Source: Alcaligenaceae bacterium CGII-47 (GTDB lineage Bacteria; Pseudomonadota; Gammaproteobacteria; Burkholderiales; Burkholderiaceae_B). Taken from it: 64,000 nt of DNA. The stretch lies in NCBI GenBank assembly GCA_019166125.1, contig JAHTBO010000001.1, forward strand, positions 287,066-351,065. The letters are read 5' to 3'. Below, in pieces: positions 47,966-59,583 of this stretch (its first letter is position 1; every line of letters begins with the position of its first letter). The notes below the pieces were generated by a model. The model was not told the origin of the DNA and did no database searches. It saw only the letters and a list, made by a program, of their open reading frames with translations. The position numbers and the translations under genes were made by a program.

Positions 47966-49138
47966 ATGATATCGAATTGGCTGTTGCCTGAAAATCTGGC
48001 GGATGTACTGCCGGCAGAGGCACGCCGCATCGAGGAGCTTCGACGGCATTTACTGGACCTGTATCGAACCTACGGTTTCGAACTGGTGGCGCCGCCCATG
48101 GTTGAATATCTCGATTCGCTGATGCTGGCGAATGATGAGGCGCTTAAGCTGCGCACGTGTAAGCTCGTCGATCAGCTCTCGGGCCTGACGATGGGTGTGC
48201 GTGCCGATATGACCGTGCAGGTGTCGCGAATTGATTCGCATCTGCTCAATCGAGCCGGTGTGACGCGTCTATGCTATTGCGGTCCGGTCGTTCATGCGCG
48301 ACCTGCTGGCTTATTTTCGGATCGCGAACTATTGCAGATCGGCGCCGAGATTTTTGGCCATGCTGGTGTCGAAGCTGATATCGAGTCTATCCAATTGGCC
48401 ATCGAGAGCGTGCGCCGTGCAGGGGTGCAAGCGCCACGTCTGGATCTGAATCATCCGGGGATTGGCCGGGCCTTGATTGATGCAGACCCCGCCTTGGCGG
48501 ACGTTGCTAATCAGATTTTTGAGTTGCTAAGCGCCAAAGATGTGCCAGGTTTAACCGAGCTGTTGGCCGGGTGCGAGGGCGTGCACCCCCAGAGCCTGCT
48601 CGCCCTGAAGACCCTCACCACTCTCTATGGCGATGTTCAGGTGGTTGCGCGCGCACGCGCCTGCCTGCCTGATCTGCCTGCTTTGCAAGCGGCGCTCGAT
48701 GATCTGGCGCGCCTGTGCGCGGCCTTGCCTGATTGTGAATTGGCTATCGATCTGGCTGATATGGGTGGGAGTTACGGCTATCACTCGGGTGTGGTATTTT
48801 CAATTTATGCTGCAGGCTGGAACGACGCCCTGGTGCGTGGCGGGCGTTACGATGGAATTGGCCGCAAGTTTGGTCGAGCTCGCCCTGCAACGGGATTCAG
48901 TCTGGACTTGCGTAAGCTCTCCTCGGGCTTACCGGCCGCCACACGTGCACGCGCGATTCGCGCCCCTTGGGGACGTGATCCGCTCCTGGTTCAGGCGGTC
49001 GCCGATCTACGGCACGCGGGCGAGATCGTTATTCAATCTCTGCCGGATCAAAACTACCATTTTGATGAGTTCCTGGTGGATCGGGAGCTCGTGCAGCAAG
49101 GCGATGAATGGCTTGTTCTAGAGGTCGGACTGACCTGA
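47966..49138 (+). CDS. hisZ: ATP phosphoribosyltransferase regulatory subunit HisZ
   Basis: 390-residue paralogue of HisRS that activates the short form of His[16 protein letters not shown] at the start, [11 protein letters not shown] and [12 protein letters not shown] in place of the synthetase motif 2, and [21 protein letters not shown]. It lacks the anticodon-binding domain. Its presence implies a short-form HisG elsewhere. Confidence 0.93.
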   Translation: MISNWLLPENLADVLPAEARRIEELRRHLLDLYRTYGFELVAPPMVEYLDSLMLANDEALKLRTCKLVDQLSGLTMGVRADMTVQVSRIDSHLLNRAGVTRLCYCGPVVHARPAGLFSDRELLQIGAEIFGHAGVEADIESIQLAIESVRRAGVQAPRLDLNHPGIGRALIDADPALADVANQIFELLSAKDVPGLTELLAGCEGVHPQSLLALKTLTTLYGDVQVVARARACLPDLPALQAALDDLARLCAALPDCELAIDLADMGGSYGYHSGVVFSIYAAGWNDALVRGGRYDGIGRKFGRARPATGFSLDLRKLSSGLPAATRARAIRAPWGRDPLLVQAVADLRHAGEIVIQSLPDQNYHFDEFLVDRELVQQGDEWLVLEVGLT

Positions 49139-49204
49139 TCGTTGGCGATTGGGTCGGATGGTTTAAACTACTTTGTTTCCCGGCACCTTATTGTCGGCAT
49201 TTGA

Positions 49205-50509
<1,305 letters not shown>

Positions 50510-50586
50510 GTGTTCCAAGCGCAGTTTATGATCGCAGTTTTTGGCCTCAGTATTGTATTTTTAATTCCACGACACAGGAACGAACC

Positions 50587-51141
50587 ATGAGCTTGCCACC
50601 GAGTACCGATCGGGATTTATGGGTGAGTTGGGAAGAGTATCACGGCATGATCGAGCGCTTGGCTTTGATGGTGCATGAGTCAGGCTGGACGTTTGACAAA
50701 ATTCTCTGTCTGGCGCGTGGCGGTGTGCGCGTCGGCGATGTGCTCTCGCGCATCTACGACGTGCCTTTGGGGATATTGGCCACTAGCAGCTATCGCGAGG
50801 CAGCGGGAACGGTGCAGGGGCAGCTCGATATTGCGCAGTTCATCACGATTACGCGCGGGACACTGGATGGTCGTGTATTGCTGCTGGATGATATGGTAGA
50901 TACCGGGCTGACCTTCAGCAAGGTGCAGACGCACCTTCTGGGGCAGTTTCCTGGTATCTCAGAGATGCGTACGGGCGTGTTGTGGCTTAAGGGGCATGCC
51001 CAGGTGCAACCAGATTACTTTGTCGAGCAACTGCCGACAAATCCCTGGATTCATCAGCCATTCGAGGATTACGACAGCCTGAGGCCGCACCAACTGGTAT
51101 CCTGGATACGCAAGGGCGTACGTACTGCGTATCCTCATTAA
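50587..51141 (+). CDS. purine phosphoribosyltransferase (xanthine/hypoxanthine type)
   Basis: 184 residues of the type I PRTase fold. PRPP-binding loop VLLLDDMVDTGLTF at about residues 97-110, and CLARGGVRVGDVLSR near residue 37. Resembles Gpt-like xanthine or hypoxanthine-guanine salvage enzymes. Its place 77 bp behind purA supports purine salvage; the exact base is not clear from sequence. Confidence 0.8.
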   Translation: MSLPPSTDRDLWVSWEEYHGMIERLALMVHESGWTFDKILCLARGGVRVGDVLSRIYDVPLGILATSSYREAAGTVQGQLDIAQFITITRGTLDGRVLLLDDMVDTGLTFSKVQTHLLGQFPGISEMRTGVLWLKGHAQVQPDYFVEQLPTNPWIHQPFEDYDSLRPHQLVSWIRKGVRTAYPH

Positions 51142-51169
51142 GTAAATCAGCACCTTTGAACGCAATTCA

Positions 51170-51178
51170 TGCTAGAAT
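51170..51178 (+). promoter_or_regulatory. extended -10 element before rpsU
   Basis: TGCTAGAAT, an extended -10 (TGN plus TAGAAT at 51173-51178), 46 bp before rpsU. No -35 at normal spacing: TTGAAC at 51156 is only 11 bp away. Confidence 0.45.
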
Positions 51179-51223
51179 CTTGCGTTGACTTTCAATCTAA
51201 CCATTACACAGGGCTAGGACTAC

Positions 51224-51436
51224 ATGCCTATCGTTCGTCTCAAAGAAAATGAGCCTTTTGAAGCGGCATTACGTCGCTTTAAACGCACAATCGAAAAAAC
51301 CGGTTTACTGACAGAATTGCGTTCGCGCGAATTTTACGAAAAACCCACAGCCGAGCGCAAGCGCAAGCACGCTGCTGCAGTAAAGCGTCATTACAAGCGC
51401 ATTCGCAGCCAACAACTGCCTCCGCGTATGTATTGA
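51224..51436 (+). CDS. rpsU: 30S ribosomal protein S21
   Basis: 70 residues, [20 protein letters not shown] at the start and a basic C-terminus. First gene of the rpsU-dnaG-rpoD macromolecular synthesis operon. Confidence 0.98.
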   Translation: MPIVRLKENEPFEAALRRFKRTIEKTGLLTELRSREFYEKPTAERKRKHAAAVKRHYKRIRSQQLPPRMY

Positions 51437-53326
51437 TTGATCCCTGAGTCCTTCATTCAGGAGTTGCTGGCACGCATTGATATTACCGATGTAGTCGGAC
51501 AGTTCGTGCAGCTACGCAAAGGGGGTGCAAACTTATTGGGTTTGTGCCCTTTTCATACCGAAAAATCACCTTCGTTTACGGTTAGTCCCACCAAACAGTT
51601 CTATCACTGCTTTGGCTGCGGGGCACATGGCAGTGCTATTCGTTTTTTGACTGAGCACACAGGGGCGAGTTTTCCCGAGGCGGTGCGCACGCTGGCCGCT
51701 GGCGTTGGCATGACCGTGCCCGAAGAGCCGCGTAGCCCACGGCAGCGTGCGGCTGATCGGGAACGCAAACAAGAAGTCTCATTGCAGCAGCAGATATTGG
51801 ATCAGGCTCAGAATCACTATCTTCATGCGCTCAAGCAGGCCCCCGAGGCAGTTGCCTACCTCAAGGGACGTGGCCTGACTGGTGAGATCGCGGTGCGCTT
51901 TGGTCTGGGATGGGCAGGGCGCGACCGGCGCGCACTGGCAGCCGTATTTCCGCGCTACGAGGACGCAGCGCTCTTGGAGTCGGGGCTGGTGATCGAGTCT
52001 GAAGACGGTCGGCGTTATGATCGTTTTCGTGAGCGGATTATTTTTCCAATTCGTAATACGCGTGGTCATCTGATTGGATTTGGCGGGCGAATCATCGGTA
52101 AAGGTGAGCCTAAATATCTCAACTCACCCGAGACCAGCCTGTTTTCCAAAGGTCACGAGCTATATGGTTTATATGAAGCGCGCGCAGGGATCCGTAAGGA
52201 AGGCTGCGTATTGGTGGTCGAAGGATACATGGATGTCGTGGCGCTCGCCCAGCATGGTCTGGATAATGCCGTGGCAACCCTCGGGACAGCGACGAGTTCG
52301 ACTCATATTCAAAAACTATTACGAGCGAGTGATTGCATCGTTTTCAGTTTTGATGGCGATCAGGCGGGTCGCAAGGCGGCTTGGCGTGCGTTGAACGCCT
52401 GCCTGGAGTGGGCGACCGAGAAGGTCGCCATGCGGTTTTTATTTTTGCCGGAGAACCATGATCCGGATTCGTATGTGCGCGCGTTTGGGGCTGAGGCGTT
52501 TCGGGCGTATTTGTCCGAAGCGATACCACTGTCGCGTTTTATGCTCGATGAGCTATGTGCGCGTCATGCGCTTGACGAAGCGGAGGGTCGTGCGGCGTGC
52601 ATGCACGAGGCGCGTCCTTTGTTTGCGCAAATTCCAGAGGGTGGGTTTCGTTTGCAACTTGAGCGTGAGTTTGCCCAGCGCGTACGTTTGACGCCGGAGG
52701 AGTTGGTGCAGGCGTTTGTGCAGGCTGAGTCGGGTGGCTCGTCCGCACTGTTTGTAGCACCCGTCATGCGGGGAGCACAAGAGATAACGCGCGGTGATGA
52801 ACCACCGCCGAATTTCGATGTGCCGATATTTGATCCGGTGTCTGCCCATGAAGGGCATCGGGCGCGGCGTACGCGTCGCACCAAAAGCCGTGTGGTCACG
52901 CCGATGGCAAAACGTTTACTGCGTCTGCTGCTCGCGCACCCACAGTTGGTTATTGATTTGGGAGATCAGCAGCTTGAACTTTTGGCACGTAGCCCCCATC
53001 TAGTGCTTGTACAGGAATTGATTGCCTTGGCGAGCGCGCGCGGTGCTTCACACGCTGGCGCCTTGTTAGAGTTCGCGGACCCAGGTTCGGATTTGGGACA
53101 AGTGCTTGTCGATTTGTCGGGTGATGTGCTGGAGCAGGACGATTTACCCGACCCGCAGGCTGAGTGGAATGATGCTTTGCGGCAGATTGAGTTGCAGGTA
53201 GTGCGTACTGAACAAAACGAGTTGATTGACTCAGGCCTGTCCTCTGATGAGGACCGTACGCGGTACCAGGAGTTGGGGCGGCGCCTAGCGCGGCTTCTTA
53301 GTGAAACTTCACGTCAACTGAAGTAA
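51437..53326 (+). CDS. dnaG: DNA primase
   Basis: Makes RNA primers for replication, 629 residues. CHC2 zinc finger with Cys37, His40, Cys58 and Cys61, the TOPRIM core with EGYMDVVAL and DGDQAG, and a C-terminal helicase-binding domain. The start is a TTG immediately behind the rpsU stop, giving the expected MIPESFIQELL; no ribosome binding site except within rpsU codons, so translation is probably coupled. Confidence 0.96.
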   Translation: MIPESFIQELLARIDITDVVGQFVQLRKGGANLLGLCPFHTEKSPSFTVSPTKQFYHCFGCGAHGSAIRFLTEHTGASFPEAVRTLAAGVGMTVPEEPRSPRQRAADRERKQEVSLQQQILDQAQNHYLHALKQAPEAVAYLKGRGLTGEIAVRFGLGWAGRDRRALAAVFPRYEDAALLESGLVIESEDGRRYDRFRERIIFPIRNTRGHLIGFGGRIIGKGEPKYLNSPETSLFSKGHELYGLYEARAGIRKEGCVLVVEGYMDVVALAQHGLDNAVATLGTATSSTHIQKLLRASDCIVFSFDGDQAGRKAAWRALNACLEWATEKVAMRFLFLPENHDPDSYVRAFGAEAFRAYLSEAIPLSRFMLDELCARHALDEAEGRAACMHEARPLFAQIPEGGFRLQLEREFAQRVRLTPEELVQAFVQAESGGSSALFVAPVMRGAQEITRGDEPPPNFDVPIFDPVSAHEGHRARRTRRTKSRVVTPMAKRLLRLLLAHPQLVIDLGDQQLELLARSPHLVLVQELIALASARGASHAGALLEFADPGSDLGQVLVDLSGDVLEQDDLPDPQAEWNDALRQIELQVVRTEQNELIDSGLSSDEDRTRYQELGRRLARLLSETSRQLK

Positions 53327-53344
53327 AATACACGATTTTCTATG

Positions 53345-53384
53345 AGTAACGTATAGGTAGTGTATCTATTTATCGTTACTTTTA
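53345..53384 (+). terminator. hairpin in the dnaG-rpoD gap
   Basis: Stem AGTAACG (53345-53351) / CGTTACT (53374-53380), with an inner ATAG/CTAT pair, followed by TTTT. A+T-rich, so a weak terminator or processing site. Confidence 0.45.
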
Positions 53385-53387
53385 CAC

Positions 53388-53430
53388 GGCAGGTTCATAC
53401 CCGCCAGGCATCGCGGTTTAACCGCCTGCC
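53388..53430 (+). promoter_or_regulatory. structured leader of rpoD
   Basis: Outer stem GGCAGG (53388-53393) / CCTGCC (53425-53430) enclosing a perfect inner hairpin GCGGTT-T-AACCGC (53413-53425, sharing its last base). Ends 21 bp before the rpoD ATG. Function unknown; could shape translation or mRNA processing. Confidence 0.4.
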
Positions 53431-53451
53431 AATGCGTCTACGGAAGCGACT

Positions 53452-55788
53452 ATGACCCAAGGAACTGGTAAAACTTCTCCGGCAGCTAAAAAGGCTGTCA
53501 AAAAAACCAAGGCTGTTGCGCCGAGCCCGGTGCTCGATACCGCAGCGCCAGCCGGGGAGGTTGCCCCCAGGAAGCCGGTGGTATCAAAGGCCACCAAAAA
53601 AGCAAGCAAAACGACAGCAAGCAAAACGTCTGCGGCGAAATCGCCCGGGACAAAGGCTGCAGTTGCGGCTAAGCCGACAGACGCCGCTAAGGTCGTCAAG
53701 GTCAAGGCCACAAAAAAGGCAGCCAAGGTTGCAAAAAAGGTGGAAGGAGAGGCCGCAGCCCCCAAGAAACCAGCCAAGCGCGCGGCAAAAATTCCGTCTG
53801 GACGCAAGCCAGGCCGCCCCTCCAAGAACCCGAATAATGACGCAGCAGATTATGCGGACGACGAGAACGGTGATGGCGAAGTCATCCCGGATCTTAAGCC
53901 CTTGCCCAAGCGCGGTAAGCGCGGTAAGGCTGATAAGGACGTTCCTGCACGTAGTCAGATGACGCCCGAAGAGCAGGAGGCTCGGCGTAATCGCCTCAAG
54001 ATCCTGATCAAGCTAGGCAAGGATCGTGGCTACCTGACGTATGGCGAGATCAACGATCACCTGCCCGACGATTTGATTGACGTTGAGGCAATTGACGGCA
54101 TTATCAGCACCTTCAGCGATATGGGCATTTCGGTTTATGACCAGGCCCCTGATGCCGAGACGCTGCTAATGAGCGATAACGCGCCTATGGCATCCAGCGA
54201 CGACGATGTTGAGGATGAGGCGGAAGCCGCCCTCACAACGGTTGACTCGGATTTCGGCCGTACGACTGACCCAGTACGTATGTATATGCGCGAGATGGGT
54301 ACCGTTGAGCTTCTGACGCGTGAGGGCGAAATTGAGATCGCCAAGCGCATTGAGGACGGACTCAAGCACATGGTCATGGCGATCGCTGCATGCCCCACCA
54401 CGGTTAACGAGATCCTCACACATATCCAACGCGTACGTGATGGTGCGGCACAGATCGATGAGGTCGTTGATGGACTGATCGACGACGAAGGCGAGGATTA
54501 TGCCGGAGCCGGTGTTAGCGCCGAGGATGAGACCGACGATGGGCCAGCAGGGGGCATGAGCAGCAAGCAAATCGAATTTTTACGGGTCAAGACCCTTAAG
54601 AAATTCGAGAATATATCGACTTGGTTCGACAAGATGCGCGAAGCCTTCGAGACCCAGGGTTATAAGTCCGACGATTACATCTCGGCACGCGAGAACATCC
54701 ATAGCGAGCTCATGGGTGTTCGTTTTACCGCCAAGATGGTCGAACGCTTGGCCGATACCTTGCGTGCGCAGGTGGCTGAGGTTCGCGCCCTAGAGCGCCA
54801 GGCTTTGTCGATTTGCGTGACGCGCGCCAAAATGCCACGCGCTTATTTCATTAAGGTTTTTCCGGGTAACGAGACGAATCTGGAATGGGTGCTCAATGAA
54901 GTGGCCGCAGAGCATGCATACTCCGAGACGCTTGGGCGCTATGTGCCCGCCGTACAGGAATTGCAGCAAAAGCTCATCGACCTGCAGCGTAATGTGATTC
55001 TGCCCTTGAAGGATCTCAAGGACGTGAATAAGCGCATGGCGACCGGTGAGGCCAAGGCGCGCAAAGCTAAGCGCGAGATGACCGAAGCCAACTTGCGCTT
55101 GGTGATCTCCATCGCCAAGAAATACACCAATCGTGGCTTGCAGTTTCTGGATTTGATCCAGGAAGGCAATATCGGCTTGATGAAGGCAGTCGATAAGTTC
55201 GAGTATCGTCGCGGTTATAAGTTCTCGACCTACGCGACATGGTGGATCCGTCAGGCGATTACGCGTTCGATCGCCGACCAGGCCCGTACGATTCGCATCC
55301 CGGTCCATATGATCGAGACGATTAACAAGATGAATCGGATCAATCGCCAGATTCTCCAGGAGACAGGTGCCGAGCCAGATCCGGCCACCCTTGCGCTCAA
55401 GATGGATATGCCTGAGGAAAAGGTCCGTAAGATCCTCAAGATCGCCAAAGAGCCCATTTCGATGGAAACACCGATTGGCGATGATGATGATTCCCATCTA
55501 GGAGACTTTATCGAGGATACCGGGACGGTGTCGCCCTCGGATTTTGCCTTGCATGGTTCGATGCGCGATGTGGTCAAGGAAGTCCTGGATTCACTCACTC
55601 CTCGTGAGGCCAAGGTCTTGCGTATGCGCTTTGGTATCGAAATGAGTACGGATCAGACGCTGGAGGAGGTCGGAAAGCAGTTCGACGTCACGCGCGAGCG
55701 TATCCGCCAGATTGAGGCCAAGGCGCTGCGTAAGCTGCGTCACCCGAGCCGCGCCGATAAGCTTAAGAGCTTTCTCGAAGGGCAGTAA
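53452..55788 (+). CDS. rpoD: primary sigma factor sigma-70 (RpoD)
   Basis: 778 residues. A Lys/Ala/Pro-rich N-terminal extension of about 130 residues ([15 protein letters not shown] and similar), common in Burkholderiales. Then region 1.1, the region 1.2 block [16 protein letters not shown], a non-conserved region, and regions 2-4: the -10-binding [21 protein letters not shown] segment, and region 4.2 with [25 protein letters not shown]. Last gene of the rpsU-dnaG-rpoD set, 125 bp after dnaG. Confidence 0.98.
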   Translation: MTQGTGKTSPAAKKAVKKTKAVAPSPVLDTAAPAGEVAPRKPVVSKATKKASKTTASKTSAAKSPGTKAAVAAKPTDAAKVVKVKATKKAAKVAKKVEGEAAAPKKPAKRAAKIPSGRKPGRPSKNPNNDAADYADDENGDGEVIPDLKPLPKRGKRGKADKDVPARSQMTPEEQEARRNRLKILIKLGKDRGYLTYGEINDHLPDDLIDVEAIDGIISTFSDMGISVYDQAPDAETLLMSDNAPMASSDDDVEDEAEAALTTVDSDFGRTTDPVRMYMREMGTVELLTREGEIEIAKRIEDGLKHMVMAIAACPTTVNEILTHIQRVRDGAAQIDEVVDGLIDDEGEDYAGAGVSAEDETDDGPAGGMSSKQIEFLRVKTLKKFENISTWFDKMREAFETQGYKSDDYISARENIHSELMGVRFTAKMVERLADTLRAQVAEVRALERQALSICVTRAKMPRAYFIKVFPGNETNLEWVLNEVAAEHAYSETLGRYVPAVQELQQKLIDLQRNVILPLKDLKDVNKRMATGEAKARKAKREMTEANLRLVISIAKKYTNRGLQFLDLIQEGNIGLMKAVDKFEYRRGYKFSTYATWWIRQAITRSIADQARTIRIPVHMIETINKMNRINRQILQETGAEPDPATLALKMDMPEEKVRKILKIAKEPISMETPIGDDDDSHLGDFIEDTGTVSPSDFALHGSMRDVVKEVLDSLTPREAKVLRMRFGIEMSTDQTLEEVGKQFDVTRERIRQIEAKALRKLRHPSRADKLKSFLEGQ

Positions 55789-55818
55789 TCATTCGGGAAT
55801 TCAAGCAGCATCGATTCA

Positions 55819-55840
55819 GGCCAGCCTAGCGCTGGCCTTG
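55819..55840 (+). terminator. hairpin after rpoD (overlaps the acoR 3' end)
   Basis: Perfect 7-bp stem GGCCAGC (55819-55825) / GCTGGCC (55831-55837), loop CTAGC, then TTG. The U-run is short. It lies 30 bp after the rpoD stop and covers the acoR stop codon, so both convergent transcripts contain it. Confidence 0.5.
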
Positions 55841-57715
55841 TCGATTAAGGCGTCGATAGAGGGTGCTGCGATGCACACCCAGCGCCTGGGCCGCGAGGCT
55901 GACATTGCCCTGGTGCGCTGCCATGGCGCGCTTGATTGCCGATAGCTCTAGCGCCCGCAGGTCTGTGTCGGGCGTTGCCACAACCGGACCGGGGTGTGCC
56001 GATATGGCAGGGATCTGATCGGCATCGCACTCATTGACACGCGCGTCTGTCTGGTCCAAGGGCTGTGCTTGAATTTCTACAGGTAGCATGTGTGCCTGAA
56101 TTAGGCGTTCGCTGGGGTACTGGCAGCGTAGTCGACGTAAAATGCTGTGCAATTCGCGATAATTCCCCGGCCATGCGTAGCGGATCAGTAGGGCGATGGC
56201 ATCGTCGCTTAGGTGAACGCTGTCAGGTCGCGTAAAGTGCTCGTGCAGGAGCTCGGGCAGGTCGCGGCGCGTACGCAGCGCGGGTAGGGTGATGTGCATA
56301 TCCTGTAAGCGGTAGTACAGATCGGCTCGGAATGTGCCGCCAGCAACCATCGACTTTAGGTTTCGGTGACTGGCGCTAATAAGCCCGAACTCGAGAGGAA
56401 TGCGTTTTTCCGAGCCGAGGGGCTGAACCTCACGTTCCTGTAGCACACGCAATAGGCGCGTCTGCAGCAGTAGTGGCATATCGCCGATCTCATCGAGAAA
56501 AACGACCCCCTTGTGAGCCTGTTGTAACAAGCCGCGTGCGCCTTCACGCCGCGCGCCGGTAAATGCGCCCGCCGCGTAACCAAATAGCTCTGATTCAACC
56601 AGGCTCTCGGGGAGTGCTCCGCAGTTGATAGGAATAAAGCTGCCTGCGTGCCAATGAGACTGAGCGTGAATGTGACGAGCTACCACCTCTTTGCCGGTGC
56701 CGGTCTCGCCTTGGAGGAGGACGGCCAACCCAGTATTGATGGCGCGCACGGCCGGTGCGATGAGCTCCTGCATGCAGGCTTCCAAGTGAGGCTGTCCGAG
56801 TGGTGAGGGAAGCGCGTTAGCTTGGGTGTGCACAGGCTTGGCGATGGATGTGGGTGAGTTCGGTACATACAGGGTTGCGGCAAACAGCTTGCCATCATGG
56901 CGGCGTAGTCGCTCTGGGTCATTACCCAGAGCGAGTGCGCCTTCGAACCATTGGTTCACCGGCGTGCCAATCAATTGCCAGTCGGTTGCGAGTAATTGCA
57001 AGGCAGCCTCGTTCGCACCTGCGATATTTTGTCGTTCATCGATCAGCAGGATGCCCTGATACGGGTCCTCGGATTCGGTGCTATCAGTCTGAAATACCAA
57101 CTGCCGCAGCGGACTGTCACGCAGGAGGCGATTGCTGATCTGCTTAGCATACATTTGCACCAGACCTAAGGCGTAGCCTTGTGGATCCTTGGCCGGTCCC
57201 GAGAGGTCCAGTACGCCCAGAATATCTCCTTTGCCCGAGAATATGGGGGCGGCATGGCAGCTCAGGATCCGGTTACAAGATAGAAAGTGCTCGGTACCGT
57301 GTACGCCAACAGCCCTGCCATCGAATAGTGCCGTCCCAATGGCGTTGGTGCCGCGCGAAGATTCGGCCCAGTTCACGCCTGGTTGCAGTGCGACGCGACG
57401 CGCCTTACTTAAGAACGCCTTGGCGCCGCTCTCGTGGAGAATCAATCCGCTGGCGTCAGCCAGCAGCACCAAGCTGCGCGCTGCCCCTGCCAGGGTGCCA
57501 AGCGCAGCAATGCTCGGCTGGGCGTGAGTAAGGAGTGTGTGTTGCGCTTCGCGCCGGATGTTCAAGTCTGCCAGCCGCATTGGGTTGGGGTCGCGTAACG
57601 CTGTGGGATCGAGCCCTGCACAACGCTGCCACGAGCGCTCGATGATTGAGGCAGTACTCTGCGATCTGCTGGCTAAAGAGCGAGCAGAAAGTTGCAGCGT
57701 GGGGGGTGTCGCCAT
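55826..57715 (-). CDS. acoR: sigma-54-dependent activator AcoR
   Basis: 629 residues. N-terminal GAF sensor region (LAGAARSLVLLADASGLILHESG ... FLSCNRILSCHAAPIFSGKGDILGVLDLSG), a PAS-like part, then the AAA+ domain with Walker A GETGTGKE (about 337-344), the sigma-54 contact loop GAFTGA and Walker B VVFLDEIGD, and a C-terminal Fis-type helix-turn-helix (VSLAAQALGVHRSTLYRRLN). Divergent from an aldehyde dehydrogenase with a sigma-54 promoter, its likely target. GGAGG precedes the ATG. Confidence 0.9.
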   Translation of the reverse strand: MATPPTLQLSARSLASRSQSTASIIERSWQRCAGLDPTALRDPNPMRLADLNIRREAQHTLLTHAQPSIAALGTLAGAARSLVLLADASGLILHESGAKAFLSKARRVALQPGVNWAESSRGTNAIGTALFDGRAVGVHGTEHFLSCNRILSCHAAPIFSGKGDILGVLDLSGPAKDPQGYALGLVQMYAKQISNRLLRDSPLRQLVFQTDSTESEDPYQGILLIDERQNIAGANEAALQLLATDWQLIGTPVNQWFEGALALGNDPERLRRHDGKLFAATLYVPNSPTSIAKPVHTQANALPSPLGQPHLEACMQELIAPAVRAINTGLAVLLQGETGTGKEVVARHIHAQSHWHAGSFIPINCGALPESLVESELFGYAAGAFTGARREGARGLLQQAHKGVVFLDEIGDMPLLLQTRLLRVLQEREVQPLGSEKRIPLEFGLISASHRNLKSMVAGGTFRADLYYRLQDMHITLPALRTRRDLPELLHEHFTRPDSVHLSDDAIALLIRYAWPGNYRELHSILRRLRCQYPSERLIQAHMLPVEIQAQPLDQTDARVNECDADQIPAISAHPGPVVATPDTDLRALELSAIKRAMAAHQGNVSLAAQALGVHRSTLYRRLNRQGQR

Positions 57716-57725
57716 ACCGCCTCCT

Positions 57726-57790
57726 TTGTCGCAGATTGCACCTCACGGAGGGTCGCATTATGCAGCGTAGTTTGTCGCATATTGCGACAA
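57726..57790. promoter_or_regulatory. three AcoR-like activator sites between acoR and the aldehyde dehydrogenase
   Basis: Perfect dyad TTGTCGCA (57772-57779) TAT TGCGACAA (57783-57790). Two weaker copies lie upstream: TTGTCGCA-GAT-TGC from 57726 and GTCGCA-TTA-TGC from 57752. The perfect site is 106 bp before the -24 box, a normal enhancer distance; the first lies 10 bp from the acoR start and may give autoregulation. Confidence 0.7.
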
Positions 57791-57895
57791 GCTCTTGTTT
57801 TAATAGGTTTTTACAGCCTTAGTATGCCATCAAACAACAGGGTTTGAAAAGAATACAAGTGGTTTGTGTGGGCGCCTCTGGCTAGCACGTATAGC

Positions 57896-57911
57896 TGGCA
57901 TGAAGCTTGCT
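57896..57911 (+). promoter_or_regulatory. sigma-54 (-24/-12) promoter of the aldehyde dehydrogenase
   Basis: TGGCATGAAGCTTGCT: -24 GG (57897-57898) and -12 GC (57909-57910) with exactly 10 bp between, close to the TGGCAC-N5-TTGCA consensus. Leader of about 60 bp to the start codon. Confidence 0.85.
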
Positions 57912-57983
57912 TTGTAATGAATTAAACCCGGCTTGGATCGGGATGAGGTCTGGTGCATCCAGATAATTCATAAGGAGATGATC

Positions 57984-59510
57984 ATGGACATGACTGACTT
58001 GAAGCATTTTGGCATCGATATTGGCTTTCCCTACAAAAAGGTCTACGAAAATTACATTGGTGGGCGCTGGGTGGCGCCGGTTGCTGGCAATTACTTCGAG
58101 AATCTATCGCCGATCACGGGACAGGTCTTTTGTGAAGTTGCGCGCTCGGATGCAGCGGACATCGAGCTGGCGCTCGATGCCGCCCATGGCGCGCGTCGGC
58201 AGTGGGGCGAGACATCGGTTGCCGAGCGCTCGGGGGTGATGCTGCGCATCGCTGATCGTATGGAGCAGAATCTACGTATGCTCGCCGTCGCCGAGACCAT
58301 CGACAATGGCAAGCCCTTGCGCGAGACCATGGCGGCTGACCTGCCTTTGGCGATCGATCATCTGCGCTATTTTGCCGGGTGCATACGCGCCCAGGAGGGC
58401 GGTATCTCGGAGATCGATAAGGATACCGTTGCCTATCATTTCAACGAGCCGCTAGGTGTGGTGGGGCAGATCATCCCCTGGAATTTCCCCCTCCTTATGG
58501 CAGCCTGGAAGCTTGGGCCTGCATTGGCCGCTGGTAATTGTGTCGTGATGAAACCTGCCGAGCAGACACCAGCTTCCATCCTCGTACTGATGGATCTGAT
58601 CGGCGATCTGCTGCCCCCCGGCGTACTTAATATCGTCAATGGTTACGGCAAGGAGGCAGGCGCCGCTCTGGCGTCCAGTCAGCGCATTGCCAAGATCGCC
58701 TTTACCGGATCTACGCCTACTGGCAAGCACATCCTGCATGCTGCAGCAGACAACCTCATTCCTAGTACAGTAGAGCTGGGTGGCAAGAGCCCAAATATTT
58801 TCTTTGCTGACGTGATGGATCAAGATGATGCGTTCTTTGATAAAACGCTCGAAGGTCTGAGCATGTTTGCCCTGAACCAGGGCGAAGTCTGCACCTGCCC
58901 CTCGCGTATTTTGGTCCAAGAGTCGATCTACGAGCGGTTTATGGCGCGTGCCGTCAAACGCGTCGAGAGCATGAAGACGGGTCATCCGCTCGATAGCAAC
59001 ACCATGGTGGGCGCTCAGGTCTCCCAGGTTCAGCTCGACAAGATTCTGGGGTATATCGATATTGGCCGTAGCGAAGGGGCACAGTGCTTGACAGGGGGGG
59101 CACGCAATACCTTAGGTAAGGGTTTGGATGATGGGTTTTATGTTAAGCCGACGCTGCTCTTTGGCGATAACAGCATGCGTATATTTCAGGAGGAAATATT
59201 TGGCCCCGTGGCCTCGGTCACGACTTTCAAGGACGAGGAAGAGGCAATTGCTATTGCCAATGATACCTACTACGGCCTGGGCGCCGGGGTGTGGAGTCGC
59301 GATGGGACACGTGCCTATCGGGTTGGACGTGCCGTCCAGGCCGGCCGTGTGTGGACCAATTGCTATAACTTGTACCCGGCACATGCGGCCTTTGGCGGCT
59401 ATAAACAATCGGGCATTGGGCGCGAAAACCACAAGATGGCCTTGAGTGCCTATCAACAGACGAAGTGCCTGCTCGTGAGCTACAGTCCGAACGCGCTTGG
59501 CTTCTTCTGA
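57984..59510 (+). CDS. NAD-dependent aldehyde dehydrogenase (AcoD/ExaC-like, acetaldehyde type)
   Basis: 508 residues. [26 protein letters not shown], the catalytic Glu in [11 protein letters not shown] and the nucleophile Cys303 in [10 protein letters not shown]-terminal [11 protein letters not shown]. The CTCPS active site and the link to AcoR point to acetaldehyde oxidation as in Ralstonia acoD. AAGGAG 7 bp before ATG 57984; ATG 57978 or 57990 are alternatives. Confidence 0.88.
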   Translation: MDMTDLKHFGIDIGFPYKKVYENYIGGRWVAPVAGNYFENLSPITGQVFCEVARSDAADIELALDAAHGARRQWGETSVAERSGVMLRIADRMEQNLRMLAVAETIDNGKPLRETMAADLPLAIDHLRYFAGCIRAQEGGISEIDKDTVAYHFNEPLGVVGQIIPWNFPLLMAAWKLGPALAAGNCVVMKPAEQTPASILVLMDLIGDLLPPGVLNIVNGYGKEAGAALASSQRIAKIAFTGSTPTGKHILHAAADNLIPSTVELGGKSPNIFFADVMDQDDAFFDKTLEGLSMFALNQGEVCTCPSRILVQESIYERFMARAVKRVESMKTGHPLDSNTMVGAQVSQVQLDKILGYIDIGRSEGAQCLTGGARNTLGKGLDDGFYVKPTLLFGDNSMRIFQEEIFGPVASVTTFKDEEEAIAIANDTYYGLGAGVWSRDGTRAYRVGRAVQAGRVWTNCYNLYPAHAAFGGYKQSGIGRENHKMALSAYQQTKCLLVSYSPNALGFF

Positions 59511-59516
59511 GGGGAC

Positions 59517-59555
59517 CAGGCACCCTCTCCGCCAACCGGCTCGGGAGGGTGCTGG
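59517..59555. terminator. hairpin between the aldehyde dehydrogenase and yaiI
   Basis: 8-bp stem GCACCCTC (59520-59527) / GAGGGTGC (59545-59552), extended by CCA/TGG across one bulged base. Little U-run. Lies between convergent genes. Confidence 0.65.
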
Positions 59556-59583
59556 ACTAGTCTGTATTGGGCGTAGGTGCGGC

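Noticed and set aside
53418-53825. 135-residue hydrophobic minus-strand frame opposite the rpoD N-terminus
   Set aside because: Its Ala/Val/Leu/Phe-rich, membrane-like look is the mirror of Lys/Ala codons in the rpoD tail, not evidence of a gene.
53452-53840. Repeated Ala-Lys-Lys codons at the rpoD start as a DNA repeat or foreign insertion
   Set aside because: Long Lys/Ala-rich N-terminal tails are normal in Burkholderiales RpoD; the repeats are at the level of amino-acid composition.
54790-55497. 235-residue minus-strand frame inside rpoD
   Set aside because: Lies opposite the highly conserved sigma regions; no ribosome binding site or recognisable domain.
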